DNA from: Bacteroidota bacterium
GTDB taxonomy: Bacteria > Bacteroidota > Bacteroidia > Bacteroidales > Prolixibacteraceae
Length of the DNA: 62,679 bases
Direction of reading: 5' to 3'
Assembly: GCA_023251435.1 (NCBI GenBank)
Contig: JAHEYU010000015.1
Location: forward strand, 34,129-96,807
The notes under the pieces are model-generated. The model was not told where the DNA came from, searched no databases, and saw only the letters and a program-made list of their open reading frames with translations. Below, piece after piece: positions 8,885 through 19,051 of the stretch (positions within the stretch are counted from its first letter, which is position 1; each line of letters begins with the position of its first letter). A program made the position numbers and the translations under genes.

Positions 8885-11413
8885 TTATTTATTGGGAATT
8901 ACATCAATAATAACCGTTCTGTTGTAGAAACGCTCTTCAGCGAATTTGTTTTCAAATGGTGATACATTTTCATCTTCACCAAATGCAGTTACTTCTATCT
9001 TAACATCGTTTTTACCAGCTCTAGCTAAAGCATCCTGAAGAATTTTTGTTACATCACTGGCCCTGGCTTCTGATAATTTTTGGTTATGGCCTTCTTCTCC
9101 GATAATGTCGGTATGGCCATGTATGATAACCCTTGCACCTTCAGGAATCCTTGGGGTTACATAATCGGTAAGAAATTTCCTGTAAATATTGATAGATCTC
9201 GAATCATCGAATTCAAAAATTACACTAAACCTCAATCCATCTACCAATAATGACTGGGTCCAAAGCGTCATGTGTACCGACTCTTCCTTTCGAACGGTAT
9301 TGCCATTCTTCGTCTGACCTACCATTGTCACCTTGTAATCACCTTCGGATCGTGAACCCAAAATGGTTTTTCCGGGGATGCTTACTTTTTCACGAGAATA
9401 AGGTCCAAAATATTGCACTTTTCCTGCATCGTCCCTGATCTCCAGTGTCCATGAAACAAATGCTTCATTTCCTCCCTCAACATTGAAGGTAACATAGCTA
9501 TCAACGGGTGCTTCCTGAATTGTAGAGATTTCGACCGGTTTCAGCGGAGTGTCCGGACCGCTTTCGAACTCAACCAATAAGGCTGGCGAACTGCTTTCGA
9601 TTGACACCCTGCGGTCACCCTCACGAAGAAGAGTTAACTCGAGTATACCACCTGGTTGTTCTGAAGGAATTTTCGGTTTGAACGAACCTTCTATACCAAT
9701 CCTTTTTGTATCAATTGCAAACACACCGACCATGTATTTCTTTACCGACTCGGCCATTGCCTTGCCATCTTCTGGGCCTTTCTCCGACGATCCAACCAAT
9801 TTGACAGTGGTTTCAGGATTTTTTGCCATACGGTCACAAAGGATATTCAGAATATTATAATATACAACCAATTGTTGTTTTGCACGTTCTGCCCTGACCA
9901 TTAATTCATACTGCTTCAGGTTATCTTCTTTAAAATCTTTTACCTGATCTTTTTTAAGCAACACATAACGATCGGGTATTTCTGTCGATCCCAAATCGAA
10001 AAATATATAGTTGCGTAATGGGAATGTTTCGCTAACCCTGCGTCCTGCCAGAATATTGGCTGGCGAATTGACCCAGAACTTAACTTGCGGTTCAGCCGAA
10101 TAAGGTCTGTACCCAATGGTATAAATTGGGACAATCAGGTCTTTGTTAACAGGATCGCGCTTTATGTCGAAATAATAGATATCATCATCACCCTGTCCGC
10201 CTAAACGGTTTGAAGAAAAATATCCAGATTTTCCATCTGGTAGGAATACAATTCCAAAGTCGTTGGTGAACGAATTAAACGGAAATTTCATGGGTATTGC
10301 CTTTTGCAGGGTGTCATTTTTATTGAGAGCAATACAAATATCCTGGCCTCCAAAACCCTGATAACCGTCGGAAGAGAAATAAAAATTCCCGTCAGCATCA
10401 AAGTTGGGATACTTTTCTGTGTTAAATGTATTGATGTTGGGACCCATGTTGATGGGATTGCCCCAGCTATTGCCTTCTCGCGGGCAGTAATAGATGTCGG
10501 TTTCGCCATATCCGCCGATCATATCCGAAACAAAGTATAACCGCTTGCCATCAGGTGAAAGGAGAGGATTGGCCACCGAATAAAGATCGCTGTTAAGAAA
10601 GAAAGGAATGTCTTTGGTCCATTTACCATCTTTCAGTGTTGACATGAAAATCTTATTTCGTTCGATCTCCAGCAATTTCTTGTCTTCGCCTTTGAGGTAT
10701 TTTTCGACCCGTGTCAGATAGACTGTATCCTGGTTTTTTGAAAAACTTGCAAGTGCATCATGATACTTCTTGTTCAACTTTTCGCCATCGAAAGGGACTA
10801 CATCAACGAAACTGGAGTTGCCCGTGTCCGTTTTGGCAAAATACAGGTCGAGGAAATTTGCTCCTGTCCAACCGTAAATTTTATCATGCCCCGGTGTATT
10901 CCGGTTAGTGGAGTAAACCACACCATCCTTGTAAAACACCGGACATAAGTCGGCATTTTGCGAGTTAAGTGTGCCAACATTGGTGACCGAAACCGGCTCA
11001 TCCCATTCGTGATCTTTGGTAACAATACCAATCGATTCACTAAAGAATTTTCCCCTGGTATCAGAAGGTTTCAACCTGCTGTAGGTATCGAATGCAACTT
11101 TTGCTTCAGCATAATTTCCGTTGTTTTTCAATATCTGCCCGTAGTTCAGATAAAATTCAGGATTACTGTAAACACCAGCGTCATTTACCTTGTCGTATGC
11201 AGTCTTGGCTTCTTTATACCAGTTCATTATCCGGTAACATTCTCCCAGCTTGAAGTGCACATCGGCAGAGGGATTTTTTGCAGCTTCTGTTTCATAAAGC
11301 TTTGCCGCATTGAAAAAATCCCAATGTTCGAACAGCCGGTCAGCCTTTGATGTTTGTGCTATTGTCGTAATGCTGAAAAGTACAGCGATTATTAAAGTAT
11401 ATGTCTTTTTCAT
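8885..11413 (-). CDS. PorE/OmpA-like periplasmic protein with TPR, PD40 propeller and OmpA domain
   Basis: The 842-residue product starts with a signal peptide (MKKTYTLIIAVLFSITTIAQ). An N-terminal TPR region (about 25-125) has EHWDFFNAAKLYETEAAKNP. PD40/WD40-like repeats (about 150-420) contain SPDGKRLYFVSDM and FDADGNFYFSSDGYQGFGG. The C-terminal OmpA domain (about 735-840) has the peptidoglycan-binding motif HGHTDIIGEEGHNQKLSEA then RASDV. This architecture resembles PorE and related T9SS proteins that anchor the secretion apparatus to peptidoglycan. It is the last gene of a minus-strand cluster with the giant adhesin and the PorP/SprF-like protein, so it probably supports display of that adhesin rather than being the core PorE. 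The gap to the preceding gene is 23 bases. Confidence 0.85.
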   Translation of the reverse strand: MKKTYTLIIAVLFSITTIAQTSKADRLFEHWDFFNAAKLYETEAAKNPSADVHFKLGECYRIMNWYKEAKTAYDKVNDAGVYSNPEFYLNYGQILKNNGNYAEAKVAFDTYSRLKPSDTRGKFFSESIGIVTKDHEWDEPVSVTNVGTLNSQNADLCPVFYKDGVVYSTNRNTPGHDKIYGWTGANFLDLYFAKTDTGNSSFVDVVPFDGEKLNKKYHDALASFSKNQDTVYLTRVEKYLKGEDKKLLEIERNKIFMSTLKDGKWTKDIPFFLNSDLYSVANPLLSPDGKRLYFVSDMIGGYGETDIYYCPREGNSWGNPINMGPNINTFNTEKYPNFDADGNFYFSSDGYQGFGGQDICIALNKNDTLQKAIPMKFPFNSFTNDFGIVFLPDGKSGYFSSNRLGGQGDDDIYYFDIKRDPVNKDLIVPIYTIGYRPYSAEPQVKFWVNSPANILAGRRVSETFPLRNYIFFDLGSTEIPDRYVLLKKDQVKDFKEDNLKQYELMVRAERAKQQLVVYYNILNILCDRMAKNPETTVKLVGSSEKGPEDGKAMAESVKKYMVGVFAIDTKRIGIEGSFKPKIPSEQPGGILELTLLREGDRRVSIESSSPALLVEFESGPDTPLKPVEISTIQEAPVDSYVTFNVEGGNEAFVSWTLEIRDDAGKVQYFGPYSREKVSIPGKTILGSRSEGDYKVTMVGQTKNGNTVRKEESVHMTLWTQSLLVDGLRFSVIFEFDDSRSINIYRKFLTDYVTPRIPEGARVIIHGHTDIIGEEGHNQKLSEARASDVTKILQDALARAGKNDVKIEVTAFGEDENVSPFENKFAEERFYNRTVIIDVIPNK

Positions 11414-11436
11414 ATTCGTATGTGTTAATTTAGATT

Positions 11437-12387
11437 TTAGAAAAATCTTGGGCTTGACATTTTTGTTTTAATACCACTGATATCAAATCCCAGCATAAAC
11501 TCGTGGGTGCCGCTGTTATAGCTTCCTGTGCGGTTCAGATAATAATCGTAAGAATAACCGAATCGCAGAAAATTGGTAATTTCCACTTCAACAATACCGA
11601 CAAGCATATTGTCAGTACCCGTCATATTTATCCTTTTATTGACCCTGTATCCTCCTCCGAGAAATAATTTCTGAAAGAATATAAATGAAGCCGTAATTTC
11701 GCCGACTGCAGGAGCAGCATTCACATATTTCAGCAGGACTGAAGGCCTGAAGTCAAGGTCGTTGACTAACGGGATGACGATTCCTGAAGTAAAGTAATAT
11801 TGCCTGTAAAACTTCGCATAGTTGGCATCAGTAGCAGTCGCTAAATTGAACCTTGATTGCAGAAGGTGGTTTACGCTTAAGCCCGCGTAGAATCGCTCTT
11901 TGTAAAAGTACAATCCCAGACTTGCATCAGGAACCCAACTCGAAGCAGCATTCGATACGAATGCATTGTCACCATCCTTATCGATATTGATGGCGTCCCA
12001 GCCAACCCTGATGTTGTTCATCATTCCGGAGAGACCGAATGACAATTTGGATCTTTCACCGACCGGAAGATGGTAGGCATACGTCAGACTGATTCCCGTG
12101 TTTTTCAAAGGGCCTGCATTGTCGTTATAAACCTGCAGCCCAAGTCCAACATTGGTGTTAGGCACCGCGCTGTGAATACTCAGCGATTGAGTTACAGGCG
12201 CGCCTGGCATATCAATCCATTGGCTGCGGTGGACCATTGTGCCTGACAATAGTCCCCTGCTTCCGGCATATCCGGCATTTACATAAACCGGGTTAAAAAA
12301 ATACATGGAGAATCCTGCATCCTGTTGCGCGAAAGCACCCAGAGAAAGCATTCCAATCAGTATTGTTGAAAAGATTTTTATTTTCAT
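11437..12387 (-). CDS. PorP/SprF-family type IX secretion outer membrane protein
   Basis: The product has 316 residues from the ATG at 12387, chosen because it gives a clean signal peptide (MKIKIFSTILIGMLSLGAFAQ); an upstream in-frame ATG at 12420 would place 11 extra residues before it. The mature part begins with FSMYFFNPVYVNAGYAGSRG, the hallmark of PorP/SprF proteins, then continues as alternating beta strands of an outer-membrane barrel ending DISGIKTKMSSPRFF. SprF-type proteins are needed for secretion of, or attachment to the surface by, SprB-like adhesins with type B C-terminal domains. The gene lies directly downstream of such an adhesin, which strongly suggests a cognate pair. Confidence 0.9.
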   Translation of the reverse strand: MKIKIFSTILIGMLSLGAFAQQDAGFSMYFFNPVYVNAGYAGSRGLLSGTMVHRSQWIDMPGAPVTQSLSIHSAVPNTNVGLGLQVYNDNAGPLKNTGISLTYAYHLPVGERSKLSFGLSGMMNNIRVGWDAINIDKDGDNAFVSNAASSWVPDASLGLYFYKERFYAGLSVNHLLQSRFNLATATDANYAKFYRQYYFTSGIVIPLVNDLDFRPSVLLKYVNAAPAVGEITASFIFFQKLFLGGGYRVNKRINMTGTDNMLVGIVEVEITNFLRFGYSYDYYLNRTGSYNSGTHEFMLGFDISGIKTKMSSPRFF

Positions 12388-12430
12388 GGTTTCTATTTTT
12401 ATTTCATTTCTATATAACATGACTTAATGA

Positions 12431-15400
12431 TTACCTTTTAATAAATACCCAACCGCGTTTTTCTATATTGTCGTAGTTGATGATGTAATAATAAGTGCCG
12501 TCGGGCATATCCTCACCGTTCATGTTTTTGCCTGTCCAAACAACGTCTTTGTTGTTGTAATTGGTCCCTTTCCATATCTCGCTGCCCCATCTGTTGATAA
12601 TCAGGACAGTGTTAACCGGATAATAGTTGAGCACAGGGATGTTCCAATTATCATTCTGACCATCGCCATTGGGAGAGAAACCATTGAAAAATTCCAATTC
12701 AGGTACAATAAGAACCTGTGTTTCTATATCAGTTCCGCAACTGTTGGCAACAGTTAATTTCACCGTGTAGGTTCCTGCTGTTGCATAAACATGAATTGGA
12801 TTAGGGTCAATAGAAGCCTGTCCATCACCGAAATCCCATGCGTAAGATGTTGCATTTACCGAAGTATTTACAAAGGTGTAAGTACTTAATCCTGATTGAC
12901 TGGATGTAAATGCTGCTGTTGGCAATGAGTTTGAAGCAACGATGGTTGCCTGAGCTGTTGCAGTACATCCGTTTGCATCGGTTACCATAACAGTGTAAGT
13001 CCCTGCATTCAATCCGTTTGCTGTGGCAGTTGTCTTAACCGGCAGCGTATTCCATGAATACAAATAGGGAGCAGTACCGCCTTGCGCAAGTGCTGTTGCA
13101 CTTCCTGTTGCTAATCCTTCGCATAAGATATCGGTCTTAATAGTTGAGACTGTCAACAAAGTAGGCTGGGTTATTGTAACAGGAATACTGGAAGTTAATC
13201 CTTTGGCATCCTTTACAGTAACAGTATAGGCACCCGCTGTCAACGAGTTAAAAGTACCTGACACCTGATTAGGACTGTTGTTGAGTTTGTATTCATACGG
13301 TCCAGTACCTCCCGATGCTTCAACTCTAATACTTCCTGTATTTCCATTGAAGCAAAGAACATTGACCTTATCGATTACTACAAGAGCCAATGGATTCAGA
13401 CAAAGTCCTGTTGTACCTGATGCTACCTTGCAGTTATTGGCATCGGTGATGCTCCAGTTATATACTATTCCTGAATCTATGTTTGTAAAGATGCCTGTAT
13501 TATTTGACACCCCGTTTAGTGTATAAATCAAAGGACCTATTCCTCCCTGACCGGTAAGAACAATAGCGGCCATTGCTGAACCGGTAATGGGTTCAGGCTG
13601 GGTAATGCTTACATTGGCCGTTGCGATACAGTTGTTGCGATCTGTTACCCTGACGGTGTAATTACCTGCCGGAAGGTTGTTCACTGTAGCTGTTGTCTGT
13701 GCCGGAATTGTATTCCACAAATATGTATAAGGCGCTGTTCCTCCTGTTGGAATGGCTGTTGCACTTCCTGTTGCTTCTCCAAAACACAAAACATTGGTTT
13801 GTATGGGGTTAACCATCAGGCCCATCAAAGGTTGATTAATGATGACATTGGCAGTCGCAATACATCCGCTGTTGTCGGTCACGGTAACCATGTAGTTACC
13901 TGCCTTTAGGTTGTTTATTGCAGCAGTGGTCTGTACCGGAATAGTATTCCATGTATAACTGTAAGGTGCCGTGCCCCCTTGTACCTGGGCTGTTGCACTA
14001 CCTGTTGCATCTCCAAAGCACAATACATCTGTTTTCATCGTGTTAACCACAAGAACTTCTGCCGGTTGATTAATGATGACATTGGCCGTTCCGATACATC
14101 CGCTGTTATCAATTACTGTGACCATATAATTGCCTGCTGAAAGGTTGTTTGCAGTAGCGGTGGTCTGAACAGGAAGTGTATTCCATGAATAACTGTAAGG
14201 AGCTGTGCCGCCTTGTACAATAGCTGTGGCGCTTGCCGATGAACTGCCGAAGCACTGTACATCATTTTTTGTGATAGAAACGTTCAATGCGTTTAATGGC
14301 TGCTGAATGGAAACATTGGCTGTTGCCATACATCCGTCGTTGTCAGTAACTGTGACGATGTAATTGCCTGATGAAAGGTTATTGGCTGTGGCTGTGGTCT
14401 GAACCGGAATGGTATTCCATGAATAGCTGTATGGTGCTGAACCTCCCTGTGGAAGAGCTGTTGCGCTTGCCGATGAGCTACCGAAGCAAAGTGCATCTAC
14501 CTTGGTGGTTGAAACCATCAATGCTGCCAACGGCTGCTGAATTGAAACATTTGCTGTTGCCATACATCCGTCATTGTCAGTAACTGTGACGATGTAATTG
14601 CCTGCTGACAAGTTATTGGCTGTTGCCGTAGTTTGCACCGGAATAGTATTCCATGAATATCTGTATGGTGCTGAACCTCCCTGCACAAGAGCTGTAGCGC
14701 TTGCCGATGAACTACCGAAGCATAGCACATTTACCTGTGTAGTCGAAACCATCAGTGCGTTTAATGGCTGCTGAATGGAAACATTGGCTGTTGCTATACA
14801 TCCGGTATTGTCAATAACTGTTACGATGTAATTGCCTGCTGACAAGTTATTGGCTGTGGCCGTGGTTTGCACCGGAATTGTATTCCATGAATAACTATAT
14901 GGTGCTGACCCTCCCTGTGGAAGAGCTGTAGCGCTTGCCGATGAACTACCGAAACATAGTACGTTTACCTGTGTAGTTGAAACCATCAGTGCGTTTAATG
15001 GCTGCTGAATGGAAACATTGGCTGTTGCGATACATCCGCTATTATCAGTAACTGTAACTATATAATTTCCTGATGAAAGGTTATTGGCTGTTGCCGTGGT
15101 CTGCACCGGAATGGTATTCCATGAATAACTGTAAGGAGCTGTTCCTCCCTGTGGAAGTGCTGTAGCGCTTGCCGATGAGCTACCAAAGCAAAGTGCATCT
15201 GCCTTGGTGGTCGAAACCATCAATGCTGCCAATGGCTGCTGAATTGAAACATTTGCTGTTGTAATACATCCGCTATTGTCGATCACTGTTACGATGTAAT
15301 TGCCTGCTGACAAGTTACTGGCTGTGGCCGTAGTTTGCACTGGTATTGTATTCCATGAATAGCTATATGGTGCTGAACCTCCCTGTGGAAGAGCTGTAGC

Positions 15401-17314
15401 GCTTGCCGATGAACTGCCGAAGCAAAGAGCATCAACCTGTGTGGTCGAAACCATCAATGCTGCCAACGGCTGCTGAATGGAAACATTGGCAGTTGCCATA
15501 CATCCGGTATTGTCAATAACTGTCACAATGTAATTGCCTGCTGAAAGGTTACTGGCTGTGGCTGTGGTCTGGACCGGAATTGTATTCCATGAATAATTAT
15601 ATGGCGCTGAACCTCCCTGTGGAAGAGCTGTAGCGCTTGCCGATGAACTACCGAAGCATAAAACATTTACCTGGGTAGTCGAAATAGTCATCATTAATGG
15701 CTCTGTAATTGAGAGGGTTCCTGTTACCTGAGCGCAGCCATTTGAATCGGCAATAGTATAAGGTTTGTTCAGACCTGCTGAAACTCCGTTAAACAAGCCT
15801 GTATTATTGGTATTCCCGTCAAAGGTGTAACTGTATGGTGGGGTTCCTCCGTTTACAGAAATCGATACTGAGGCTTTTCCTCCGTTACATAGGATTGGAG
15901 AAGTAATGGAAGCACTGGTCAGAGCGAATACCAATGGCTGGGTAACATCAATAGTTCCCGTTAAAGGTCCGCAGTTGTTTGCATCAGTTATGCTGTAAGG
16001 CTTGGCCAATCCAGGCAATACTCCCATAAATAGTCCGGTCGCATTGGTCACTCCGTTAAAGGTATAGCTGTATGGAGCTGTTCCGCCGTTTGCCACGATC
16101 GTTACCCTGGCTGTTCCTCCGTTACAAAGGATTGGAGAAGTTACTGCTGCACTGGTCAGCCCGATTAAAAGTGGCTGGGTAACATTAATAGTTCCGGTTA
16201 ATGGTCCGCAATTGTTGGCATCGGTAATGCTGTAAGGCTTGGCTAATCCGGGCAATACACCAATAAATACTCCGGTCGTATTGGTTACTCCGTTAAATGT
16301 ATAACTGATAGGAGCTGTTCCGCCGTTTGTCACGAGGGTTACTGTGGCTGTTCCTCCGTTACAAAGAATTGGAGAAGTTACGTTTGCACTGGTCAAAACG
16401 AATGCCAGTGGTTGTGTAATAATAACATTGGCCGTTGCTGTAGTTCCGAGGATGTCTGTTACCGTGACAATGTAATTTCCTGCGACAAGTCCTGTTGCCG
16501 TTGCGGTAGTCTGCACAGGAAGTGTATTCCATGAATAACTGTATGGAGGTACTCCTCCTGCAGGGATGGCTGTTGCACTTCCGGTCGGGGTGCCGAAACA
16601 ACCTGCATTCACCTGTGTTGTGCTAACTGTCAGCGGTGGGGGGAGTATCGCTGTCATATCATTAAGACTAATAGCCCCGGCATTCGTAAGTCCTCTTCCG
16701 TATAAAGTTGAACTGCCATTAAAAGTGATAGCCCCGGCACCCAGAATGGTACCCATGAAAACAGAAGAATTTCCGCCAGTGAATTGTCCGTTTATTTGCC
16801 AGTACACATTGGACCATTGCGCTCCATTTTTCAGAATGATTTTTGTACTGTTGTTTGTTGCTAAAGCACCATTTATTTTGATGTAAAACTTGGCATTAGG
16901 ATCACCTCCTCCGTCCAAAGTCAAATCTCCTGCTAAAACTGCAGCACCACCGGTGCAGTGAACGCCTGGTGCAAGAGTCTGTGTTAAAATAGGTGTACCT
17001 ATAACATTGCCACAAATAAGTGTACTCATATAGCCATAAGCAACACCCACGTCTGTAAAAGCCAGTGCCGTAGTAGGATTGGCCACATGCTTGGTTCCAA
17101 CCAGTACTCCGGGAGGAAATCCGGTGAATGCCCCTACATGGGTGCCAACATCGCCTGTTACGGCTGTTGCTCCAACAACACTAAATGCTCCGCCTGCAGT
17201 ATAAAATGCAAAGCTTGAAGTTGTCCCCAGGTTCGGCGCTGGCTGAGCAAATAAAAAGGATGGTATTAAAATTAGCGCAAGCGCCAGAAAAACATTATGT
17301 AGACTTTTTTTCAT
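12431..17314 (-). CDS. Giant T9SS adhesin: DUF3494 ice-binding-like head, SprB repeats, PKD, CHU_C tail
   Basis: The 1627-residue product has a signal peptide (about 1-24, ending LFAQ). Residues about 28-228 match the DUF3494 ice-binding protein fold: FAFYTAGGAFSVVG, GDVGTHVG, LTLDGGGDPNAKFYIKING, NVYWQINGQFTGGNSS and GTILGAGAITFNGSS. About sixteen SprB-type repeats of roughly 78 residues follow, most with one CFG or CNG cysteine motif and GNYIVTVTD-like strands. Six of them (14285-15688) are nearly identical. A PKD domain (WDFGDGQASIDPNP, VYATAGTYTVKL) precedes the gliding-motility/CHU_C domain (FNGFSPNGDGQNDNWNIP ... GTYYYIINY, ending in GWVFIKR), the T9SS type B signal. It is likely exported by T9SS and held at the cell surface. 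The head may bind ice or another ordered surface; DUF3494 members that do not bind ice are possible. Confidence 0.9.
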   Translation of the reverse strand: MKKSLHNVFLALALILIPSFLFAQPAPNLGTTSSFAFYTAGGAFSVVGATAVTGDVGTHVGAFTGFPPGVLVGTKHVANPTTALAFTDVGVAYGYMSTLICGNVIGTPILTQTLAPGVHCTGGAAVLAGDLTLDGGGDPNAKFYIKINGALATNNSTKIILKNGAQWSNVYWQINGQFTGGNSSVFMGTILGAGAITFNGSSTLYGRGLTNAGAISLNDMTAILPPPLTVSTTQVNAGCFGTPTGSATAIPAGGVPPYSYSWNTLPVQTTATATGLVAGNYIVTVTDILGTTATANVIITQPLAFVLTSANVTSPILCNGGTATVTLVTNGGTAPISYTFNGVTNTTGVFIGVLPGLAKPYSITDANNCGPLTGTINVTQPLLIGLTSAAVTSPILCNGGTARVTIVANGGTAPYSYTFNGVTNATGLFMGVLPGLAKPYSITDANNCGPLTGTIDVTQPLVFALTSASITSPILCNGGKASVSISVNGGTPPYSYTFDGNTNNTGLFNGVSAGLNKPYTIADSNGCAQVTGTLSITEPLMMTISTTQVNVLCFGSSSASATALPQGGSAPYNYSWNTIPVQTTATASNLSAGNYIVTVIDNTGCMATANVSIQQPLAALMVSTTQVDALCFGSSSASATALPQGGSAPYSYSWNTIPVQTTATASNLSAGNYIVTVIDNSGCITTANVSIQQPLAALMVSTTKADALCFGSSSASATALPQGGTAPYSYSWNTIPVQTTATANNLSSGNYIVTVTDNSGCIATANVSIQQPLNALMVSTTQVNVLCFGSSSASATALPQGGSAPYSYSWNTIPVQTTATANNLSAGNYIVTVIDNTGCIATANVSIQQPLNALMVSTTQVNVLCFGSSSASATALVQGGSAPYRYSWNTIPVQTTATANNLSAGNYIVTVTDNDGCMATANVSIQQPLAALMVSTTKVDALCFGSSSASATALPQGGSAPYSYSWNTIPVQTTATANNLSSGNYIVTVTDNDGCMATANVSIQQPLNALNVSITKNDVQCFGSSSASATAIVQGGTAPYSYSWNTLPVQTTATANNLSAGNYMVTVIDNSGCIGTANVIINQPAEVLVVNTMKTDVLCFGDATGSATAQVQGGTAPYSYTWNTIPVQTTAAINNLKAGNYMVTVTDNSGCIATANVIINQPLMGLMVNPIQTNVLCFGEATGSATAIPTGGTAPYTYLWNTIPAQTTATVNNLPAGNYTVRVTDRNNCIATANVSITQPEPITGSAMAAIVLTGQGGIGPLIYTLNGVSNNTGIFTNIDSGIVYNWSITDANNCKVASGTTGLCLNPLALVVIDKVNVLCFNGNTGSIRVEASGGTGPYEYKLNNSPNQVSGTFNSLTAGAYTVTVKDAKGLTSSIPVTITQPTLLTVSTIKTDILCEGLATGSATALAQGGTAPYLYSWNTLPVKTTATANGLNAGTYTVMVTDANGCTATAQATIVASNSLPTAAFTSSQSGLSTYTFVNTSVNATSYAWDFGDGQASIDPNPIHVYATAGTYTVKLTVANSCGTDIETQVLIVPELEFFNGFSPNGDGQNDNWNIPVLNYYPVNTVLIINRWGSEIWKGTNYNNKDVVWTGKNMNGEDMPDGTYYYIINYDNIEKRGWVFIKR
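14285..15688. repeat. Six tandem 234-bp repeats inside the adhesin gene
   Basis: Six consecutive units of exactly 234 bp (78 codons) encode near-identical SprB repeats. The landmark GGCTGCTGAAT/ATTG recurs at 14298, 14532, 14766, 15000, 15234 and 15468. The flanking repeats of the same gene are more divergent, which points to recent duplication or homogenisation of this block. The copy number could vary by recombination. Confidence 0.92.
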
Positions 17315-17686
17315 GATAGAATGTATTAATGAATCCGGATATTAAATCTTGTGTGAAATTGCAAAGTTCCGGGAATGTAGCCCTTATACAATTCTTGGTA
17401 ATAATTACATGATTCACATTTGATGGTACACGGTTGGTTTTATCCAATTATTCCAGTGTTATCAAGGGATTCGGGTAGCAATAATTTGGTATAAAAGCAG
17501 ATTGTCTGCGATTGTTGGCTATGGCATCATCATAAAAAGCTGGCAGATTTTCTAGCTATTCAGGGTTCCAATAATACTAATGGAATAAAATGGTTTACGT
17601 CTCCCTTTGAATAAGAATGATACTGCGAATATTTCGAAGTGAAAGCTTTTTGGCTAACTTTGCGCCTTCAGAAAAAAATTGAACTC
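17315..17686. promoter_or_regulatory. Divergent intergenic region between adhesin cluster and hisS
   Basis: This 372-base region separates the adhesin cluster (-) from hisS (+). On the plus strand, TAACTTTG at 17655-17662 matches TAnnTTTG, and a TTTC at 17632-17635, 19 bases upstream, approximates the -33 TTTG. It is a good hisS promoter candidate with a leader of about 20 bases. I could not find a convincing -7 box for the adhesin cluster on the minus strand. No other gene is visible. Confidence 0.55.
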
Positions 17687-19051
17687 ATGGCACAGAAACC
17701 TTCGATTCCGAAAGGAACACGCGATTTTTCACCGGCTGAAATGACCAACCGGAACTATATTTTCGATTCGATTAAAAGCATTTTCCGCTTGTACGGATTT
17801 CAACCCATTGAAACTCCGGCAATGGAAAATCTTACGACTTTAATGGGAAAATATGGTGAAGAAGGTGATAAGCTGCTGTTTAAAATTCTGAATTCGGGTG
17901 ATTTTGCCGGTGGACTCAGCGATCAGGAATTGCTCGAACGAAACAGCATTCGCCTTACCAATAAAATCTCTGAAAAAGGTTTGCGTTACGACCTGACGGT
18001 GCCTTTTGCGCGTTTTGTGGTGCAGTACCGCAACGATATTTCATTCCCGTTCAAACGTTACCAGATTCAGCCGGTTTGGCGTGCCGACCGTCCGCAAAAA
18101 GGACGCTACCGAGAGTTTTACCAGTGCGATGTGGATATTGTTGGCAGCGATTCGTTGCTCAACGAAATGGAACTGGTGCAGATTGTGGATGCGGTATTTT
18201 CGATACTGAAAATTAATACGGTCGTTAAAATAAACAACCGTAAGATATTGGCCGGAATTGCTGAAGTGATTGGTGAAAAAGACCGGATTATTGATATCAC
18301 GGTTGCCATCGATAAACTGGATAAAATCGGGCTTGAAAAAGTGAACGAAGAATTGATCGGGAAAGGCGTTCCGCAAGCTGCGGTTGATAAGCTTCAGCCA
18401 ATCCTGCATTTGTCGGGTTCGGTGTCCGAAAAATTAGCGCAACTGGAAGCAGCCATTGGTCAGTCTGAAGTTGGAGCAAAAGGAATTTCAGAAGTAAGAA
18501 CTTTGTTTGCATACCTCGATACACTGAGTTTAACTACCGAAGTTGAACTTGACTTAACGCTTGCCCGCGGATTGAATTATTATACCGGAGCTATTTTCGA
18601 AGTAAAAGCCAAAGATGTAGCGATGGGCAGTATTTGCGGAGGTGGCCGTTACGACGATCTGACCGGAATCTTTGGGATGCCCAATGTTTCGGGCGTTGGC
18701 ATTTCTTTTGGCGCCGACCGAATTTACGATGTGCTTACCCAGCTGCAATTGTTTCCTGCAGCAACAGCCGATTCAACGAAATTGATGTTTGTGAATTTTG
18801 GTGCCGCCGAAGAAGCATTTTGTTTGCCAGTATTGGCTGCTGTTCGGAAGGCGGGAATTAATGCCGAGATATTTCCGGATAAAAGCAAAATGGCCAAACA
18901 GATGACCTGGGCCAACAATAAAAGGATTCCGTTTGTGGCCATTGTTGGTGAAAACGAAATGCTTCAGGGGAAAATAAATCTTAAAAACATGATTAACGGC
19001 GATCAGCAGTTGGTTGATCAGCAGGAACTGATAAAAATCCTATCAGAATAA
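17687..19051 (+). CDS. hisS: Histidine--tRNA ligase
   Basis: This class II synthetase charges tRNA-His. The product has 454 residues from the ATG at 17687 ([19 protein letters not shown]); a GTG 48 bases upstream is in frame, but the candidate promoter box at 17655 overlaps that stretch. Motif 2 is seen in [18 protein letters not shown] with the histidine-A/B elements [17 protein letters not shown] and [13 protein letters not shown]. The C-terminal anticodon-binding domain follows from about residue 360. It is slightly longer than the E. coli enzyme because of an insertion after motif 2, which is usual in Bacteroidota. Confidence 0.96.
   Translation: MAQKPSIPKGTRDFSPAEMTNRNYIFDSIKSIFRLYGFQPIETPAMENLTTLMGKYGEEGDKLLFKILNSGDFAGGLSDQELLERNSIRLTNKISEKGLRYDLTVPFARFVVQYRNDISFPFKRYQIQPVWRADRPQKGRYREFYQCDVDIVGSDSLLNEMELVQIVDAVFSILKINTVVKINNRKILAGIAEVIGEKDRIIDITVAIDKLDKIGLEKVNEELIGKGVPQAAVDKLQPILHLSGSVSEKLAQLEAAIGQSEVGAKGISEVRTLFAYLDTLSLTTEVELDLTLARGLNYYTGAIFEVKAKDVAMGSICGGGRYDDLTGIFGMPNVSGVGISFGADRIYDVLTQLQLFPAATADSTKLMFVNFGAAEEAFCLPVLAAVRKAGINAEIFPDKSKMAKQMTWANNKRIPFVAIVGENEMLQGKINLKNMINGDQQLVDQQELIKILSE

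Noticed and set aside
14293-14730. Open frames in the other frames of the adhesin repeats
   Set aside because: They recur with the 234-bp repeat and are shadows of the true reading frame.
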